Shown: positions 16,579 through 26,676, counted from the first letter of the stretch. The stretch is 64,000 nucleotides of DNA from an uncultured Lachnospiraceae bacterium (GCA_947053345.1 CAMRSM010000014.1:1-64000), one strand, 5' to 3'. The notes: generated by a model from the letters alone, not told the origin. Numbers and translations are program-made.

Positions 16579-19149
16579 ATGGAGGAAAAGAAGATTTACG
16601 ATCTAATGGATTGGGCGGAGATTGAAGCCGTTGTATATTCGGAAGCGGATCAGCCGCAGAATGTGCTCGGACCGCACGTGGTGAAAGAGGGCGTGCTTGT
16701 GGGCGCGTACGTGCCGGAGGCACAGGGTATTACACTTGTGACAGATAAGGGAAATGAGTACCCGATGGTAAACGAGGACGAGGCGGGGTATTTTGCGGCT
16801 CTGCTTCCGGGGAAAAAGCTTTTTGACTACAAGCTGCGGGCAAAACACCGGGACGGGCATGAGGAGGAGTATGTGGACCCGTACGCATTTGAGCCGTATA
16901 TTACGCAGGAAGACTGTGAAAAGTTTTCAAAGGGCATTCACTACACAATTTATGAGAAGCTCGGCGCGCACATCCTGACGAGGGAGACGGCAGGCGGTGC
17001 GGGTGTTTCCGGCACACATTTCGCGGTCTGGGCACCGAACGCGATGCGGGTGAGCGTCGTCGGCAATTTCAACAACTGGGACGGCAGAAGACATCCGATG
17101 CGCAGGCTGGGTGATTCCGGTATTTTTGAGGTTTTTATCCCGGGAATCGGCAAGGGGGAAGTGTATAAATATGAAATCAAAGCAAAGGGCGGGCTCACCT
17201 ACTTAAAGGCGGATCCATATGCGAACGCGGCGGAGCTGCGCCCGGCGAATGCGTCCGTGGTCACGGATCTTTCGGAGTTTACATGGACGGACAGCGGGTG
17301 GCTGAAAGCGCGCGCCGCGGTGAAGCTTGACGAGGCACCGGTTTCGGTCTATGAGGTGCATCTCGGTTCGTTTAAGAAGCCGGAGGAGAAGAACGGCAGT
17401 TTTTACAATTACCGGGAACTGGCGGTTATGTTGGCGGATTACGTGAAAAAGATGGGCTATACGCATATTGAACTGATGCCGGTGATGGAGCATCCGTTCG
17501 ACGGCTCGTGGGGGTATCAGGTGACCGGTTATTATGCGGCGACCGCGCGTTATGGGACACCGCAGGATTTTATGTATTTTATGAATTATATGCATGAGCA
17601 GGGCATTGGTGTCATACTTGACTGGGTTCCGGCGCATTTCCCACGGGATACGTTCGGTCTGTCCAATTTTGACGGAACCTGCCTGTACGAACACGCGGAT
17701 CCGCGCAAGGGTGCACATCCGCACTGGGGAACGCTGATCTATAATTACGCGCGTCCGCAGGTGTCCAATTTCCTCATTGCAAACGCGTTATTCTGGGTGG
17801 AGAAATTCCATGCGGATGGCATCCGCATGGACGCTGTGGCTTCGATGCTGTATCTCGACTACGGAAAAAATGCCGGGGAGTGGGTGGCAAATGAGTACGG
17901 CGGACATGAGAACCTTGACGCGATCGAGCTTTTCCACCATCTAAATTCGGTGTTCCATAAGAGAAAGGACGGCGCGGTGCTGATCGCGGAAGAATCCACG
18001 GCGTGGCCGGAGGTGACGGGGCCGGTGGAAAAGAACGGGCTTGGTTTTGATTTCAAGTGGAACATGGGATGGATGAATGATTTTACGAATTATATGAAAC
18101 AGGATCCGCTGTTCCGCAAGGGCTGCCACGGTGCTCTGACGTTTGGCATGGTATACGCGTACAGCGAGAAATTCGTGCTCGTGCTCTCACATGACGAGGT
18201 TGTACACGGGAAAGCTTCCATGCTCTACAAAATGCCGGGGACGATGGAACAGAAATTTGCGAACCTGCGCTTAGCCTACGGCTTTATGATGACGCATCCG
18301 GGCAAGAAGCTTTTGTTTATGGGACAGGAATTTGGCCAGACGAGGGAGTGGAGCGAGGAGCGCAGCCTTGACTGGGATCTGCTCTCCTACGACAACCATC
18401 ACCGGATGCAGGAATTTTCAGCAAGTTTAAATGATTTTTACCGCAAGCACCCGGCACTGTATGAGACGGACTATGACCCGGAAGGGTTTTCGTGGGTCAG
18501 CAGCATGGATGCCGACCACAGCCTGTTAAGCTTTATGCGCTATTCCAAAAAGGCGGCGGAAAAGCTTTTTGTGATCTGCAATTTCACTCCGGTGGAGTAT
18601 GCTTCCTACAAGGCGGCAGTGCCGGCCTGGGGAAAATATAAGGAAATATTGAACAGTGACGCGGCAAAGTTCGGCGGCAGCGGGATGGTGAATGCGCGTG
18701 TAAAGCAAACGAAGGACGGCGAGGTAGACGGGCAGGAGCAGTATATTGAGATTATGCTGCCGCCGCTCGGTTTTGCAGTCTTTGCCGTGGAAGAAACGCC
18801 AAAAAAGGTCACGGCAAAGAAGAAGGAAACGAAGTCCGGGTCGAAAGCCGCTGCGGAGAAGAAAACGACACGGGCGGCGAAAGCGGTGAAGAAGACGGCG
18901 GAGGAGAAAGTGCCTGAGCCGGAAGCGGCGGTTGAAAAGAAAGCGGAAAAAGCAGCAAAGGCAGAGCCGGAAGAGAAGGGGGAATCCGCTCCGGAAGCCG
19001 ATGCTGAAAAAAAAGCGGAAAAGACGGAAAAATCGGTGAAAGAAAAGCCGCAGGGCAAGAAAAGCAACGCGCCGGAAACCGGCGGGAAGATGGCAGATGT
19101 AAAAAAGACAGATAAAAGTAAGAAAAAAACTACGAAAGGCAGGAAGTAA
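16579..19149 (+). CDS. glgB: Glycogen branching enzyme with Lys/Ala/Glu-rich tail
   Basis: This 856-residue protein creates alpha-1,6 branches in glycogen. It has an N-terminal CBM48 segment (HFAVWAPNAMRVSVVGNFN, near residue 147) and a GH13 barrel with DWVPAHFP, the nucleophile Asp in DGIRMDAVASML, the acid Glu in LIAEESTAWP and LSHDEVVHGK. The enzyme proper ends near residue 736. The remaining 120 residues (about 18790-19146) are almost purely Lys, Ala, Glu, Thr and Pro and resemble the C-terminal tails of histone H1-like proteins; branching enzymes normally lack this. The ATG at 16579 follows AGGAGGA by 8 bases. mscS starts 3 bases after the stop. No other glycogen genes lie nearby. Confidence 0.93.
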   Translation: MEEKKIYDLMDWAEIEAVVYSEADQPQNVLGPHVVKEGVLVGAYVPEAQGITLVTDKGNEYPMVNEDEAGYFAALLPGKKLFDYKLRAKHRDGHEEEYVDPYAFEPYITQEDCEKFSKGIHYTIYEKLGAHILTRETAGGAGVSGTHFAVWAPNAMRVSVVGNFNNWDGRRHPMRRLGDSGIFEVFIPGIGKGEVYKYEIKAKGGLTYLKADPYANAAELRPANASVVTDLSEFTWTDSGWLKARAAVKLDEAPVSVYEVHLGSFKKPEEKNGSFYNYRELAVMLADYVKKMGYTHIELMPVMEHPFDGSWGYQVTGYYAATARYGTPQDFMYFMNYMHEQGIGVILDWVPAHFPRDTFGLSNFDGTCLYEHADPRKGAHPHWGTLIYNYARPQVSNFLIANALFWVEKFHADGIRMDAVASMLYLDYGKNAGEWVANEYGGHENLDAIELFHHLNSVFHKRKDGAVLIAEESTAWPEVTGPVEKNGLGFDFKWNMGWMNDFTNYMKQDPLFRKGCHGALTFGMVYAYSEKFVLVLSHDEVVHGKASMLYKMPGTMEQKFANLRLAYGFMMTHPGKKLLFMGQEFGQTREWSEERSLDWDLLSYDNHHRMQEFSASLNDFYRKHPALYETDYDPEGFSWVSSMDADHSLLSFMRYSKKAAEKLFVICNFTPVEYASYKAAVPAWGKYKEILNSDAAKFGGSGMVNARVKQTKDGEVDGQEQYIEIMLPPLGFAVFAVEETPKKVTAKKKETKSGSKAAAEKKTTRAAKAVKKTAEEKVPEPEAAVEKKAEKAAKAEPEEKGESAPEADAEKKAEKTEKSVKEKPQGKKSNAPETGGKMADVKKTDKSKKKTTKGRK

Positions 19150-19152
19150 GCG

Positions 19153-20097
19153 ATGGGTTTCCAAAACCTTATATATGGCGGGCAGGCACTTTTGGGCGCT
19201 GTCCCGGAGTGTGCCATAAAAAAGATTTATTTTACGGCGATGAACGATGCCATTTTTGATGTCTCCGGTTCGGATATGGGCGACAGGCTGTCAAAGTTAT
19301 GGGCGTGGTTCTGGCCGTTAGCACTTGCGTTCCTTGGAAAGCTGGTGCTGGTGCTTGCCATTTTCTTTATCGGAAGGAAGCTGATCCATCTGCTGCTAGG
19401 GCTGGTGAAAAAGGGCTTTGAACGGACGAAGGTGGAGGAGGGTGTCTCAGGCTTCATCGGTTCGGTATTAAAGGTGGTGCTGTATTTCCTGCTTGTAATG
19501 GTAATCGCCAATGTGGTGGGGATTGCGACGACCTCCGCCGTGGCGCTTGTCGGTTCGGTCGGACTGACCGTCGGTATGGCGCTGCAGGGAAGCTTATCCA
19601 ATTTTGCAGGCGGCGTGCTCCTGCTTGTGTTAAAACCATTCTGTGTCGGCGACTATATTGTGGCGCAGGGGCTTGAGGGGACGGTCACAAAGGTTGACCT
19701 TTTCTACACGACCGTGCTGACGACGGACAACCGCACGGTCGTGATGCCGAACGGTACACTTTCAAACGGCAACATTGTCAACGTGACGCGTGAGCCGGAG
19801 CGCAGGCTTGACCTGCTGATCCCGATTGGCTATGACGATGATATCCGCGAGGTCAAAAAGTTGTTGTTACAGATTTCGGACCGTCATACGGATCAGATCT
19901 TACAGCACCGGGATATTGCGGTTATGGTTGGTGATTTTGGGGATGACGCAGTGCAGATCGCGTTCCGTGTGTGGGTGGATAAGGACAATTACTGGCCGCT
20001 TCGGGCGGAGCTTTTGGAGGAGATCAAATATACCTTTGACGAGCACCATGTGACGATACCGTTCCGGCAGATGGATGTGAATGTGAAAGGGGCGTGA
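19153..20097 (+). CDS. mscS: Small-conductance mechanosensitive channel, MscS family
   Basis: The 314-residue membrane protein has three N-terminal transmembrane helices and the pore helix signature VGLTVGMALQGSLSNFAGG (near residue 135), followed by the beta domain with TTDNRTVVMPNGTLSNGNI, which is typical of MscS. It opens under membrane tension and releases solutes during hypo-osmotic shock. The ATG at 19153 is 3 bases after the glgB stop, and its AGGAAG ribosome binding site overlaps the glgB end, so the two are probably translationally coupled. An internal ATG at 19240 would shorten the N terminus by 29 residues. Family assignment is firm. Confidence 0.93.
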   Translation: MGFQNLIYGGQALLGAVPECAIKKIYFTAMNDAIFDVSGSDMGDRLSKLWAWFWPLALAFLGKLVLVLAIFFIGRKLIHLLLGLVKKGFERTKVEEGVSGFIGSVLKVVLYFLLVMVIANVVGIATTSAVALVGSVGLTVGMALQGSLSNFAGGVLLLVLKPFCVGDYIVAQGLEGTVTKVDLFYTTVLTTDNRTVVMPNGTLSNGNIVNVTREPERRLDLLIPIGYDDDIREVKKLLLQISDRHTDQILQHRDIAVMVGDFGDDAVQIAFRVWVDKDNYWPLRAELLEEIKYTFDEHHVTIPFRQMDVNVKGA

Positions 20098-20135
20098 GGT
20101 TTGTGGGAGGGGAGTGAGAGTGCCCCTTTCACATC

Positions 20136-20181
20136 GAAGTTTTGAAAATGTACCCGTGTGGGGGGTCATTTTCAAAACTTC
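20136..20181. repeat. 15-bp perfect inverted repeat
   Basis: GAAGTTTTGAAAATG at 20136-20150 is repeated inverted at 20167-20181 with a 16-base spacer. There is no T-run, so it is not an ordinary terminator. It lies 39 bases after mscS and may be a processing or operator site. Confidence 0.7.
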
Positions 20182-20282
20182 TGGTTTGGTGCGATGACGG
20201 TGAGGGCTGCGGCCTTTTTTTGTTTTAGGAAGGGGGCGTATGCAGGGGTGCTGGCGGTGTACACCCCCACGCTTTTCTTTTT

Positions 20283-20344
20283 TTGAATAAATCGGACATA
20301 CGTGTTCGTCAAATACGCCAAAGAAAATTGAATAAATCAGACAT
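20283..20344 (+). repeat. Two direct copies of a 17-mer upstream of glnN
   Basis: TTGAATAAATCGGACAT (20283-20299) recurs at 20328-20344 with one change (A for G). The starts are 45 bases apart, about four helical turns, as for paired operators. This lies in an otherwise gene-free stretch from 20098 to 20673, whose base composition is AT-richer than its surroundings. Confidence 0.6.
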
Positions 20345-20449
20345 GGATTTGAGCAAAAGATAGAAAACCAAGAAATATGCGAAAAAACCTTTTCAAAGGA
20401 CAAAAAACATGATATCTTAATACTAACAAAGGGATTGCGGGAAAAAAGC

Positions 20450-20487
20450 AAAGGTGCTTAAAGTGAAGGCTTTTAGCACCTTTTTTC
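20450..20487 (+). terminator. Intergenic terminator or glnN leader attenuator
   Basis: AAAGGTGCT (20450-20458) pairs with AGCACCTTT (20475-20483), extended inward by AAAG/CTTT after one mismatch, and the 3' side runs into six Ts. It lies 350 bases after mscS and 187 bases before glnN, so it must end either a small transcript or a glnN leader. Confidence 0.7.
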
Positions 20488-20673
20488 TATCCGGCAGGGG
20501 AGATTACTCCGGTGGGGTAGGGGTACTTTCCGGGGAGGAATCCTGAACGATCCTTTGGAGCTGCATGTGTCCGCGCGGTGTCCGGTAAGTTTTTTTATAG
20601 ACGGGGGAGAGGGGGGCTTCCGGGTTCTGCTTGGAAGGGGCGCATGGAACCAAAATTAAAGGGGGAAATCAGT

Positions 20674-22782
20674 ATGGCTGAGAATTTGACGGATATTTTT
20701 GGCATTGACGTGTTCAATGAGACCGTGATGGCAGAGCGCCTGCCGAAGAAAACGTTCGTGGCGCTGAAAAAGACGATCGACAATGGCGAGGAACTGGAGC
20801 CGATGGTGGCAGAGGTTGTCGCCAATGCGATGAAAGATTGGGCGATCGAGAAGGGGGCAACCCACTTTACCCACTGGTTCCAGCCGATGACCGGCATGAC
20901 GGCGGAAAAGCACGACTCTTTTATCTTTCCGGCTCCGGCAGGCAAGGTGATCATGGAGTTTTCCGGAAAGGAGCTCATCAAGGGGGAACCGGACGCGTCC
21001 TCCTTCCCGTCGGGCGGCCTGCGCGCGACCTTTGAGGCGAGGGGCTACACGGCGTGGGACTGTACCTCCCCGGCATTTTTGAAGGAGGATGCAGCGGGGG
21101 TCACCCTGTGCATCCCGACGGCATTTTGCTCCTACACAGGCGAGGCGCTCGACAAAAAGACCCCGCTGCTGCGCTCAATGGAAGCGCTCAGCAAGCAGGC
21201 CGTGCGCGTGCTGCATCTGTTTGGGGATACTGACGTGAAGAATGTTTCCTGCTCGGTTGGTCCGGAGCAGGAGTATTTCCTGATCGACAAGGGGAAATAT
21301 TTACAGAGGGAAGACCTGATCTTTACCGGACGCACGCTGTTCGGTGCGATGCCGCCAAAGGGGCAGGAGCTTGACGACCACTATTTCGGCTCGATCAAGG
21401 AACGTGTCGCGGCATTTATGAAAGAGCTGAACACGGAACTGTGGAAATTGGGGGTTCTGGCAAAGACGCAGCACAATGAGGTTGCCCCGGCGCAGCATGA
21501 GCTCGCCCCAATCTACGGAACCGCGAATATCGCGACCGACCATAACCAGCTCGTCATGGAATGCATGAAGAAAATAGCAAACCGTCAGGGGCTGACATGT
21601 CTTCTGCACGAGAAACCGTTCGCGGGCGTGAGCGGTTCCGGCAAGCACGACAACTGGTCGATGGTCACGGACACGGGAAAAAACCTGTTAAATCCGGGTA
21701 AAATGCCGCATGAGAATATCAAATTCCTGTTCTTTCTCTCCGCGGTGATCAAGGCGGTTGACGAGCACGCGGAGCTTCTGCGCCTGTCCGCATCCAACCC
21801 GGGCAATGACCACCGCCTTGGCGCAACCGAAGCGCCGCCGGCGATCATCTCGATGTTCCTCGGCGAACAGCTTGACGACATTCTGGAGCAGCTGATTTCC
21901 AACGGGACTGCGGCGACCTCCAAGCAGGGCGGCAAGCTTCTTATCGGTGTGCACTCGATCCCCTATATCAAAAAGGATGCGACCGACCGCAACCGCACCT
22001 CACCGTTCGCTTTCACCGGAAATAAATTTGAGTTCCGCATGGTTGGTTCCTCCATGTCGGTGGCAGGCCCGAACACGGTGCTCAACACAATTGTGGCGGA
22101 TGCGCTCTCACAGATGGCGGATGAGCTTGAGAAAGCGAAGGATTTTGACAAGGCGGTGATCAAGCTGATCAAGAAAACCGTGACCGAGCATAAAAGGATC
22201 GTGTTCAACGGGAACGGCTATTCCGATGAGTGGATTATGGAGGCCGAGAAGCGCGGGCTTCCGCACGTGAAGTCGATGGTGGAGGCAATCCCGTTTTTGA
22301 CGACCGAGAAGAGTGTTGCGATGTTTGAGCGGCAGGGCGTTCTCTCAAGGGTTGAGCTTGAGTCGCGCGCTGAGATCAACTATGAAAACTATTCCAAGGC
22401 GATCAACATTGAGGCGAAGACGATGACGGAGATGGCATCAAAGCTCTATATCCCTGCCGTGATCAAATATGTGAAGGAACTTGCCGATTCGGTGAACGCA
22501 GTAAAAAATGCTGTGCCGGATGCGGATGTCAGCGTGCAGGAGGAGCTTATAAGGAAGATTTCCGACCTTCTTTGCAAGGCGCAGAAAGCGCTCAATGTCC
22601 TCAAGGAGAAGGAAGCCGAGGCGGTGACGAAGGAAGAGGGAGCCGCGCGGGCAAATTATTTCCACGACGAGGTCTTTACCGCAATGGGACAGCTGCGTGA
22701 GCCGATTGATGCGCTGGAGCTGATTGTGGATAAAAAGGCATGGCCAGTTCCGACCTACGGCGACCTTTTGTTTGAGGTGTAA
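20674..22782 (+). CDS. glnN: Glutamine synthetase type III
   Basis: The 702-residue enzyme makes glutamine from glutamate, ammonia and ATP. Its length and sequence mark it as the GSIII class found in Bacteroidetes, cyanobacteria and Clostridia, not the 450-residue GlnA. Hallmarks include [10 protein letters not shown] near residue 70, [14 protein letters not shown] with the metal-binding glutamates, and GKHDNWSM and [16 protein letters not shown] in the active-site region. The ATG at 20674 follows AAAGGGGGA; upstream in-frame starts at 20578 and 20644 lack such a site. The long structured intergenic stretch before it probably holds its nitrogen control elements. Confidence 0.95.
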   Translation: MAENLTDIFGIDVFNETVMAERLPKKTFVALKKTIDNGEELEPMVAEVVANAMKDWAIEKGATHFTHWFQPMTGMTAEKHDSFIFPAPAGKVIMEFSGKELIKGEPDASSFPSGGLRATFEARGYTAWDCTSPAFLKEDAAGVTLCIPTAFCSYTGEALDKKTPLLRSMEALSKQAVRVLHLFGDTDVKNVSCSVGPEQEYFLIDKGKYLQREDLIFTGRTLFGAMPPKGQELDDHYFGSIKERVAAFMKELNTELWKLGVLAKTQHNEVAPAQHELAPIYGTANIATDHNQLVMECMKKIANRQGLTCLLHEKPFAGVSGSGKHDNWSMVTDTGKNLLNPGKMPHENIKFLFFLSAVIKAVDEHAELLRLSASNPGNDHRLGATEAPPAIISMFLGEQLDDILEQLISNGTAATSKQGGKLLIGVHSIPYIKKDATDRNRTSPFAFTGNKFEFRMVGSSMSVAGPNTVLNTIVADALSQMADELEKAKDFDKAVIKLIKKTVTEHKRIVFNGNGYSDEWIMEAEKRGLPHVKSMVEAIPFLTTEKSVAMFERQGVLSRVELESRAEINYENYSKAINIEAKTMTEMASKLYIPAVIKYVKELADSVNAVKNAVPDADVSVQEELIRKISDLLCKAQKALNVLKEKEAEAVTKEEGAARANYFHDEVFTAMGQLREPIDALELIVDKKAWPVPTYGDLLFEV

Positions 22783-22797
22783 AGCTTTCGGCCGAAA

Positions 22798-22837
22798 TGC
22801 AAAACCGTAGGATGTGCGCATTTCCTGCGGTTTTGCA
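22798..22837. terminator. Inverted repeat after glnN, probable terminator
   Basis: TGCAAAACCGTAGG (22798-22811) pairs with CCTGCGGTTTTGCA (22824-22837), with one T-G pair. The 3' T-run lies inside the stem and no free T tail follows, so termination strength is uncertain. Confidence 0.5.
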
Positions 22838-23064
22838 CGATAATGCACAAAAAGAAATATATAGATTAGTTTTTCATTAAAATAGGGGAAAGGAATTGAA
22901 AAAAAGAAGTTGTTGTAGTATTATAATTGCCAAGGCTGGCAAAAAGCCTGACCGGTTAAGGCATGCAGAAGCGGGAATGAGCTTTCCGGCATGCCGCGGG
23001 GGAAACTGCAGGATGGCACATACATGCGCAGGGTATCCGCAATAAAGTATGACAGGAGGATTGT

Positions 23065-24003
23065 ATGGCACTGATAGTAGATGGATTGGTGAAAAAGTAT
23101 GGGGAAAAGACCGTTGTTGACCATTTGAACTTTGCGATGGAAAAACCGGGTGTGTACGCTCTGCTCGGCACAAACGGCGCGGGCAAGACCACATCGATCC
23201 GCATCATCCTTGGGATGCTTGCGAGCGATGAGGGCAGGGTGACATGGAAGGGCGCACCTCTTGACCCGGTGAATGCCAATATCGGATATCTGGCGGAGGA
23301 GCGCGGGCTCTACCCGAAATATTCACTGCTTGACCAGCTTTTGTATTTCGCGAAGTTAAAGAAGGTCGGCAAGAAGGAAGCGCTGGAGCGCATCAAATAT
23401 TGGGCAGAGCGCCTGGAGGTGACCGAGTATATCTTCCCGCCGGCGATAAAGGGCAAAAAGAGATCAAAGGCAAACCGTGCCGACCAGCTCTCCAAAGGAA
23501 ACCAGCAGAAGATCCAGCTCATGGCGGCGCTGCTTTCCGACCCGGAGCTTTTGGTTCTGGATGAGCCGCTATCCGGACTTGACCCAGTGAATACCGACCT
23601 GTTCAAGGGCATTATCCGGGAGGAGATCGGCAAAAACAAATTTTTGATCATGTCGAGCCACCAGATGCCGGTCATTGAAGAGTTTTGCTCCGACATCACG
23701 ATCTTAAACCGCGGCAAATCTGTCCTGACCGGGAACTTGAACGAGATCAAGAAAAGTTACGGCAGGGTGAACCTCTTTGTAAAATGTGAGGGTGAGATTG
23801 ACCGCTATATCGAGCAGTTCGGTCTCACGCTTGCGAACCGCACGCCGGAGGAGTACCATTTGAAGGTGAGGGATGAGGCGCAGGCGATGGCATTTTTAGG
23901 CCGTCTGGTGCAGGATAACGTGATGGTCATCCATTTTGAGCTGCGCGAGCCGTCGCTGCACGAAATTTTTGTTGAGAAGGTAGGAGGCGCACATGAAGAA
24001 TAA
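23065..24003 (+). CDS. NatA-type ABC transporter ATPase
   Basis: This 312-residue ATPase has Walker A GTNGAGKTTS near residue 35, signature LSKGNQQKIQL near residue 140, and Walker B LLVLDEPLSGLDP. The C-terminal extension of about 90 residues (after the His switch in SSHQMPVIEE) matches the NatA/YhaQ group. It pairs with the next two permease genes, with an 11-base overlap to the first. An AGGAGG site precedes the ATG. A TATAAT at 22922-22927 lies upstream, but without a well-spaced -35 box. In Bacillus, NatAB exports sodium; the substrate here is unknown. Confidence 0.92.
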   Translation: MALIVDGLVKKYGEKTVVDHLNFAMEKPGVYALLGTNGAGKTTSIRIILGMLASDEGRVTWKGAPLDPVNANIGYLAEERGLYPKYSLLDQLLYFAKLKKVGKKEALERIKYWAERLEVTEYIFPPAIKGKKRSKANRADQLSKGNQQKIQLMAALLSDPELLVLDEPLSGLDPVNTDLFKGIIREEIGKNKFLIMSSHQMPVIEEFCSDITILNRGKSVLTGNLNEIKKSYGRVNLFVKCEGEIDRYIEQFGLTLANRTPEEYHLKVRDEAQAMAFLGRLVQDNVMVIHFELREPSLHEIFVEKVGGAHEE

Positions 24004-25315
24004 GCTTTCCGGATGGAAGGATGTCTTTTTATTCACGCTGGCGCAGACCTTAAAAAGCAAGGCGTTTGTTGCATCCTTTATTATAATGATGCTCCTCGCG
24101 CTGGTGGCATCGCCGGTGATGAACATGATGTCTGCCGCGGACGGGGAAAATGCGAATTATACGATCACAAAAATGTATGTGTATGATGAGACCGGCTATT
24201 TTAACGCGGATACCGTCCGTGCTATGCTAAAGACCGGTGGATGGACGGTGCAGGTTGATATGGGGGGAACCCCGCAGGAGGGCGAGGCATACGAGAAGCT
24301 TTGCGCGCACGTCGATGAGTCGGAGACAAGCGCCGTCCTTCTGTTTGTGACCGCGAAGGAAGGACCGGTGGAACTGTTTTTGGAATATTCCCGGAACGGG
24401 GAGATAAAAAAGACCGAGCTTACGGCTTTTGAGCAAGTGCTGTTTGCGGCGTTTGAAGAGTGCCGCTACGATGCCCTAAAGGTGGATGCGGCGCAGCGTG
24501 AACTTTTGTCCGCGCAGGTTTCCACATCGGTTTTGCGCGCGGGTATGGACGGCAATGTGGTCAGTGAGGGGGATACCTCGATCTCGGGTTTCGAATATTG
24601 GTTTTTGTACGGGCTGCTGTTCATCGGCATGATGATCTGTATGATGGTCGGCTCACAGGTAGCGACCTCGGTCATCGTGGAGAAATCCTCGAAGGTCGTG
24701 GAATATCTGCTGACCTCCGTCAAGCCGCTCGCGGTCATTGTCGGCAAGGTGTTGGCGATGCTGTGCGTGGTTATGACGGAAATGGTCGGTCTCATCGTGG
24801 TTTTCGCGGCTTCCAATGCCATCACCGGACAAAAGACAGGGGAGAATGTCCTGGCAAAGCTGATTTCGCCGGAGGTATTGGGCAAACTTAACCCGGTCAA
24901 CATTGCCCTTGGGCTTATCTTCATCGCGCTTGGCATGATTTTTTATGCGACACTCGCGGGACTTGCGGGCGCGACGGTCAGCCGCATGGAAGAAGCGGGT
25001 GAAGGGCTTGTGATGTTTACCATCTCGGTGCTCGTGGGTGTTTATGTTGGCATAGGGGCGGCGGGTTCCCTGCTCGGCGCGGGCGACAATCCGTTTGCAG
25101 TCTTTGCGATGTTGTTCCCGCTTTCCTCCCCGTTTTTGATGCCGGGTGCGATCGTCATCGGAAAAGCGCCGGTATGGATTATCGTGGTATCCTTTGTGCT
25201 TTTGGTTGCACTGATTGCCCTGCTGTTCTGGTTTGTGGCGCGGGTATACGAGGCACTGATTGTCCATAACGGCAATCGGATCGGGATCAAGCAGCTGCTG
25301 AAAATGCGGAACTAA
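23993..25315 (+). CDS. NatB-type ABC transporter permease
   Basis: The 440-residue protein has one N-terminal membrane helix (about residues 19-42), a large extracytoplasmic domain, and a C-terminal block of six hydrophobic segments starting near residue 205, the layout of ABC-2 type permeases such as NatB. The motif EKSSKVVEYLLTSVKPLAVIVGK is the conserved coupling region of the family. It overlaps the ATPase gene by 11 bases, with GTAGGAGG as ribosome binding site inside that gene. The next gene is a paralogue, so the transporter is probably a heterodimer of permeases driven by the one ATPase. Confidence 0.9.
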   Translation: MKNKLSGWKDVFLFTLAQTLKSKAFVASFIIMMLLALVASPVMNMMSAADGENANYTITKMYVYDETGYFNADTVRAMLKTGGWTVQVDMGGTPQEGEAYEKLCAHVDESETSAVLLFVTAKEGPVELFLEYSRNGEIKKTELTAFEQVLFAAFEECRYDALKVDAAQRELLSAQVSTSVLRAGMDGNVVSEGDTSISGFEYWFLYGLLFIGMMICMMVGSQVATSVIVEKSSKVVEYLLTSVKPLAVIVGKVLAMLCVVMTEMVGLIVVFAASNAITGQKTGENVLAKLISPEVLGKLNPVNIALGLIFIALGMIFYATLAGLAGATVSRMEEAGEGLVMFTISVLVGVYVGIGAAGSLLGAGDNPFAVFAMLFPLSSPFLMPGAIVIGKAPVWIIVVSFVLLVALIALLFWFVARVYEALIVHNGNRIGIKQLLKMRN

Positions 25316-25330
25316 GAAGGGGGGAGAAGC

Positions 25331-26656
25331 GTGAAAGAGAGTCGTTTTCGTGGGTGGAAGGATGTGTTTTCCTTTACTTTTCACCAAATGACAAAAAAGA
25401 CGAGCTACCGGGCAGTGACGGCGGTAGTGTCGCTGCTGCTGGTCGTGGGGCTGATCCTGGTCATCGTGCTCACCGGCAAGCCGGATGAAAAACAGGTGGA
25501 AAAATCAGGGCTTGAGACGGTCTGGGTCGTGGATGAATATGATGTGGATTATGCGCAGATGCTCGCTGTGCTTGGCAGGGAAGAGTTTGCTGATGTAACT
25601 TTTGTGGGTGTGGCGGACTATGAGACAGCATTGGAGAGTGTAAGACAGGATAACGGTGTTTCCAGTGTGATTGTCAGGGTGAGCTATGACGAAGGTACAT
25701 TTTATATGAACGGGATCCTGCCGGAAAATTCGACGGCATCGTTTGATGCTGCGGAGGATCTTCTTGCGGCGATGGCGGAGTGCTTTGAGTACGCGAAGGT
25801 TGACATGGCACAGCTGACACAGGAGCAGGGCATGGCGGTGCTGATGCCGGTCGTCACGGGCGACGGCAAGATCGGTGAGGATCACAGCATCGGGGCGGTG
25901 ATCGTCAAGATGATGGCTCCGATGATTTTCGGCCTGGTGCTCTATATGATGCTGATCTTCTACGGGCAGGATGTCAGCCGGGAGATTTCCGTGGAGAAGG
26001 TTTCCAAGCTGACAGAGACGCTTTTGACCTCCATCAAGCCCTACGCGATGATCACCGGGAAAGTACTCGCGGTCGCGCTTGCAGGGATCCTGCAGTTCTT
26101 TTTCTGGATCGTGTGTTCGGGGGTCGGGCTTGTCATCGGCAATGCAGTGGCAAAATCCATGTATCCGGGCTACCAGAACGTTGTTGTGCAGGCGCTTGAC
26201 TATGTGCGGGAAACTTACAGTACATCGGCGTTTTCCCCGGTAGCGGTTCTGCTGGCGGTGCTGATTTTTGTGGTCGGGTTTTTGTTCTACAGCGTGCTTG
26301 CGGGTATGGCGGGCAGCCTTGTCTCAAAGCCGGAGGATACCGCGCAGGTGCAGAGTATTTTCCAATTCCCGATCATCATCAGCTTTTTCGCGTGCTATTT
26401 CGGGCTGATGTTGGAAAAGGAAGGGCTGGTCTTTGTGACGAGGTTTATCCCGTTCACGATCCCGTTCGGCATGCCGTGTGATCTTCTGACCGGGACGGTG
26501 GGCATCCTGCAGGGCGTGGTCTCCCTCGTGATCCTGTTGGTGTTCGCGGTATTGTGCATCATTCTTTCGGGCAAGCTGTACGAGGGGCTGATCCTGTATA
26601 ATGGACAAAAAATGAGTGTGAAAAAGCTTATCAATGTGATCCGCGCAAAAAAGTAA
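25331..26656 (+). CDS. NatB-type ABC transporter permease, second subunit
   Basis: This 441-residue protein has the same layout as the preceding permease and the related coupling segment EKVSKLTETLLTSIKPYAMIT. Both start with a similar FRGWKDVFSFTFHQ / LSGWKDVFLFTLAQ segment, so they arose by duplication. It starts with GTG 15 bases after the first permease, behind GGGGGGAG. It is the last gene of the operon and is followed by a strong terminator. Substrate is unknown; sodium, peptide or drug export are possible for this family. Confidence 0.9.
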   Translation: MKESRFRGWKDVFSFTFHQMTKKTSYRAVTAVVSLLLVVGLILVIVLTGKPDEKQVEKSGLETVWVVDEYDVDYAQMLAVLGREEFADVTFVGVADYETALESVRQDNGVSSVIVRVSYDEGTFYMNGILPENSTASFDAAEDLLAAMAECFEYAKVDMAQLTQEQGMAVLMPVVTGDGKIGEDHSIGAVIVKMMAPMIFGLVLYMMLIFYGQDVSREISVEKVSKLTETLLTSIKPYAMITGKVLAVALAGILQFFFWIVCSGVGLVIGNAVAKSMYPGYQNVVVQALDYVRETYSTSAFSPVAVLLAVLIFVVGFLFYSVLAGMAGSLVSKPEDTAQVQSIFQFPIIISFFACYFGLMLEKEGLVFVTRFIPFTIPFGMPCDLLTGTVGILQGVVSLVILLVFAVLCIILSGKLYEGLILYNGQKMSVKKLINVIRAKK

Positions 26657-26676
26657 ACGGGGCGGGTAAAATTGTG

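Noticed and set aside
18526..19217. Two long minus-strand frames opposite the glgB tail
   Set aside because: They are produced by the Lys/Ala/Glu-rich codon repeats of the glgB tail and encode low-complexity Phe/Ser/Arg-rich sequence.
20450..20487. ANTAR-type hairpin for glnN control
   Set aside because: The hairpin has a six-base loop, but the required A1 and G4 loop bases are absent and there is no second hairpin.
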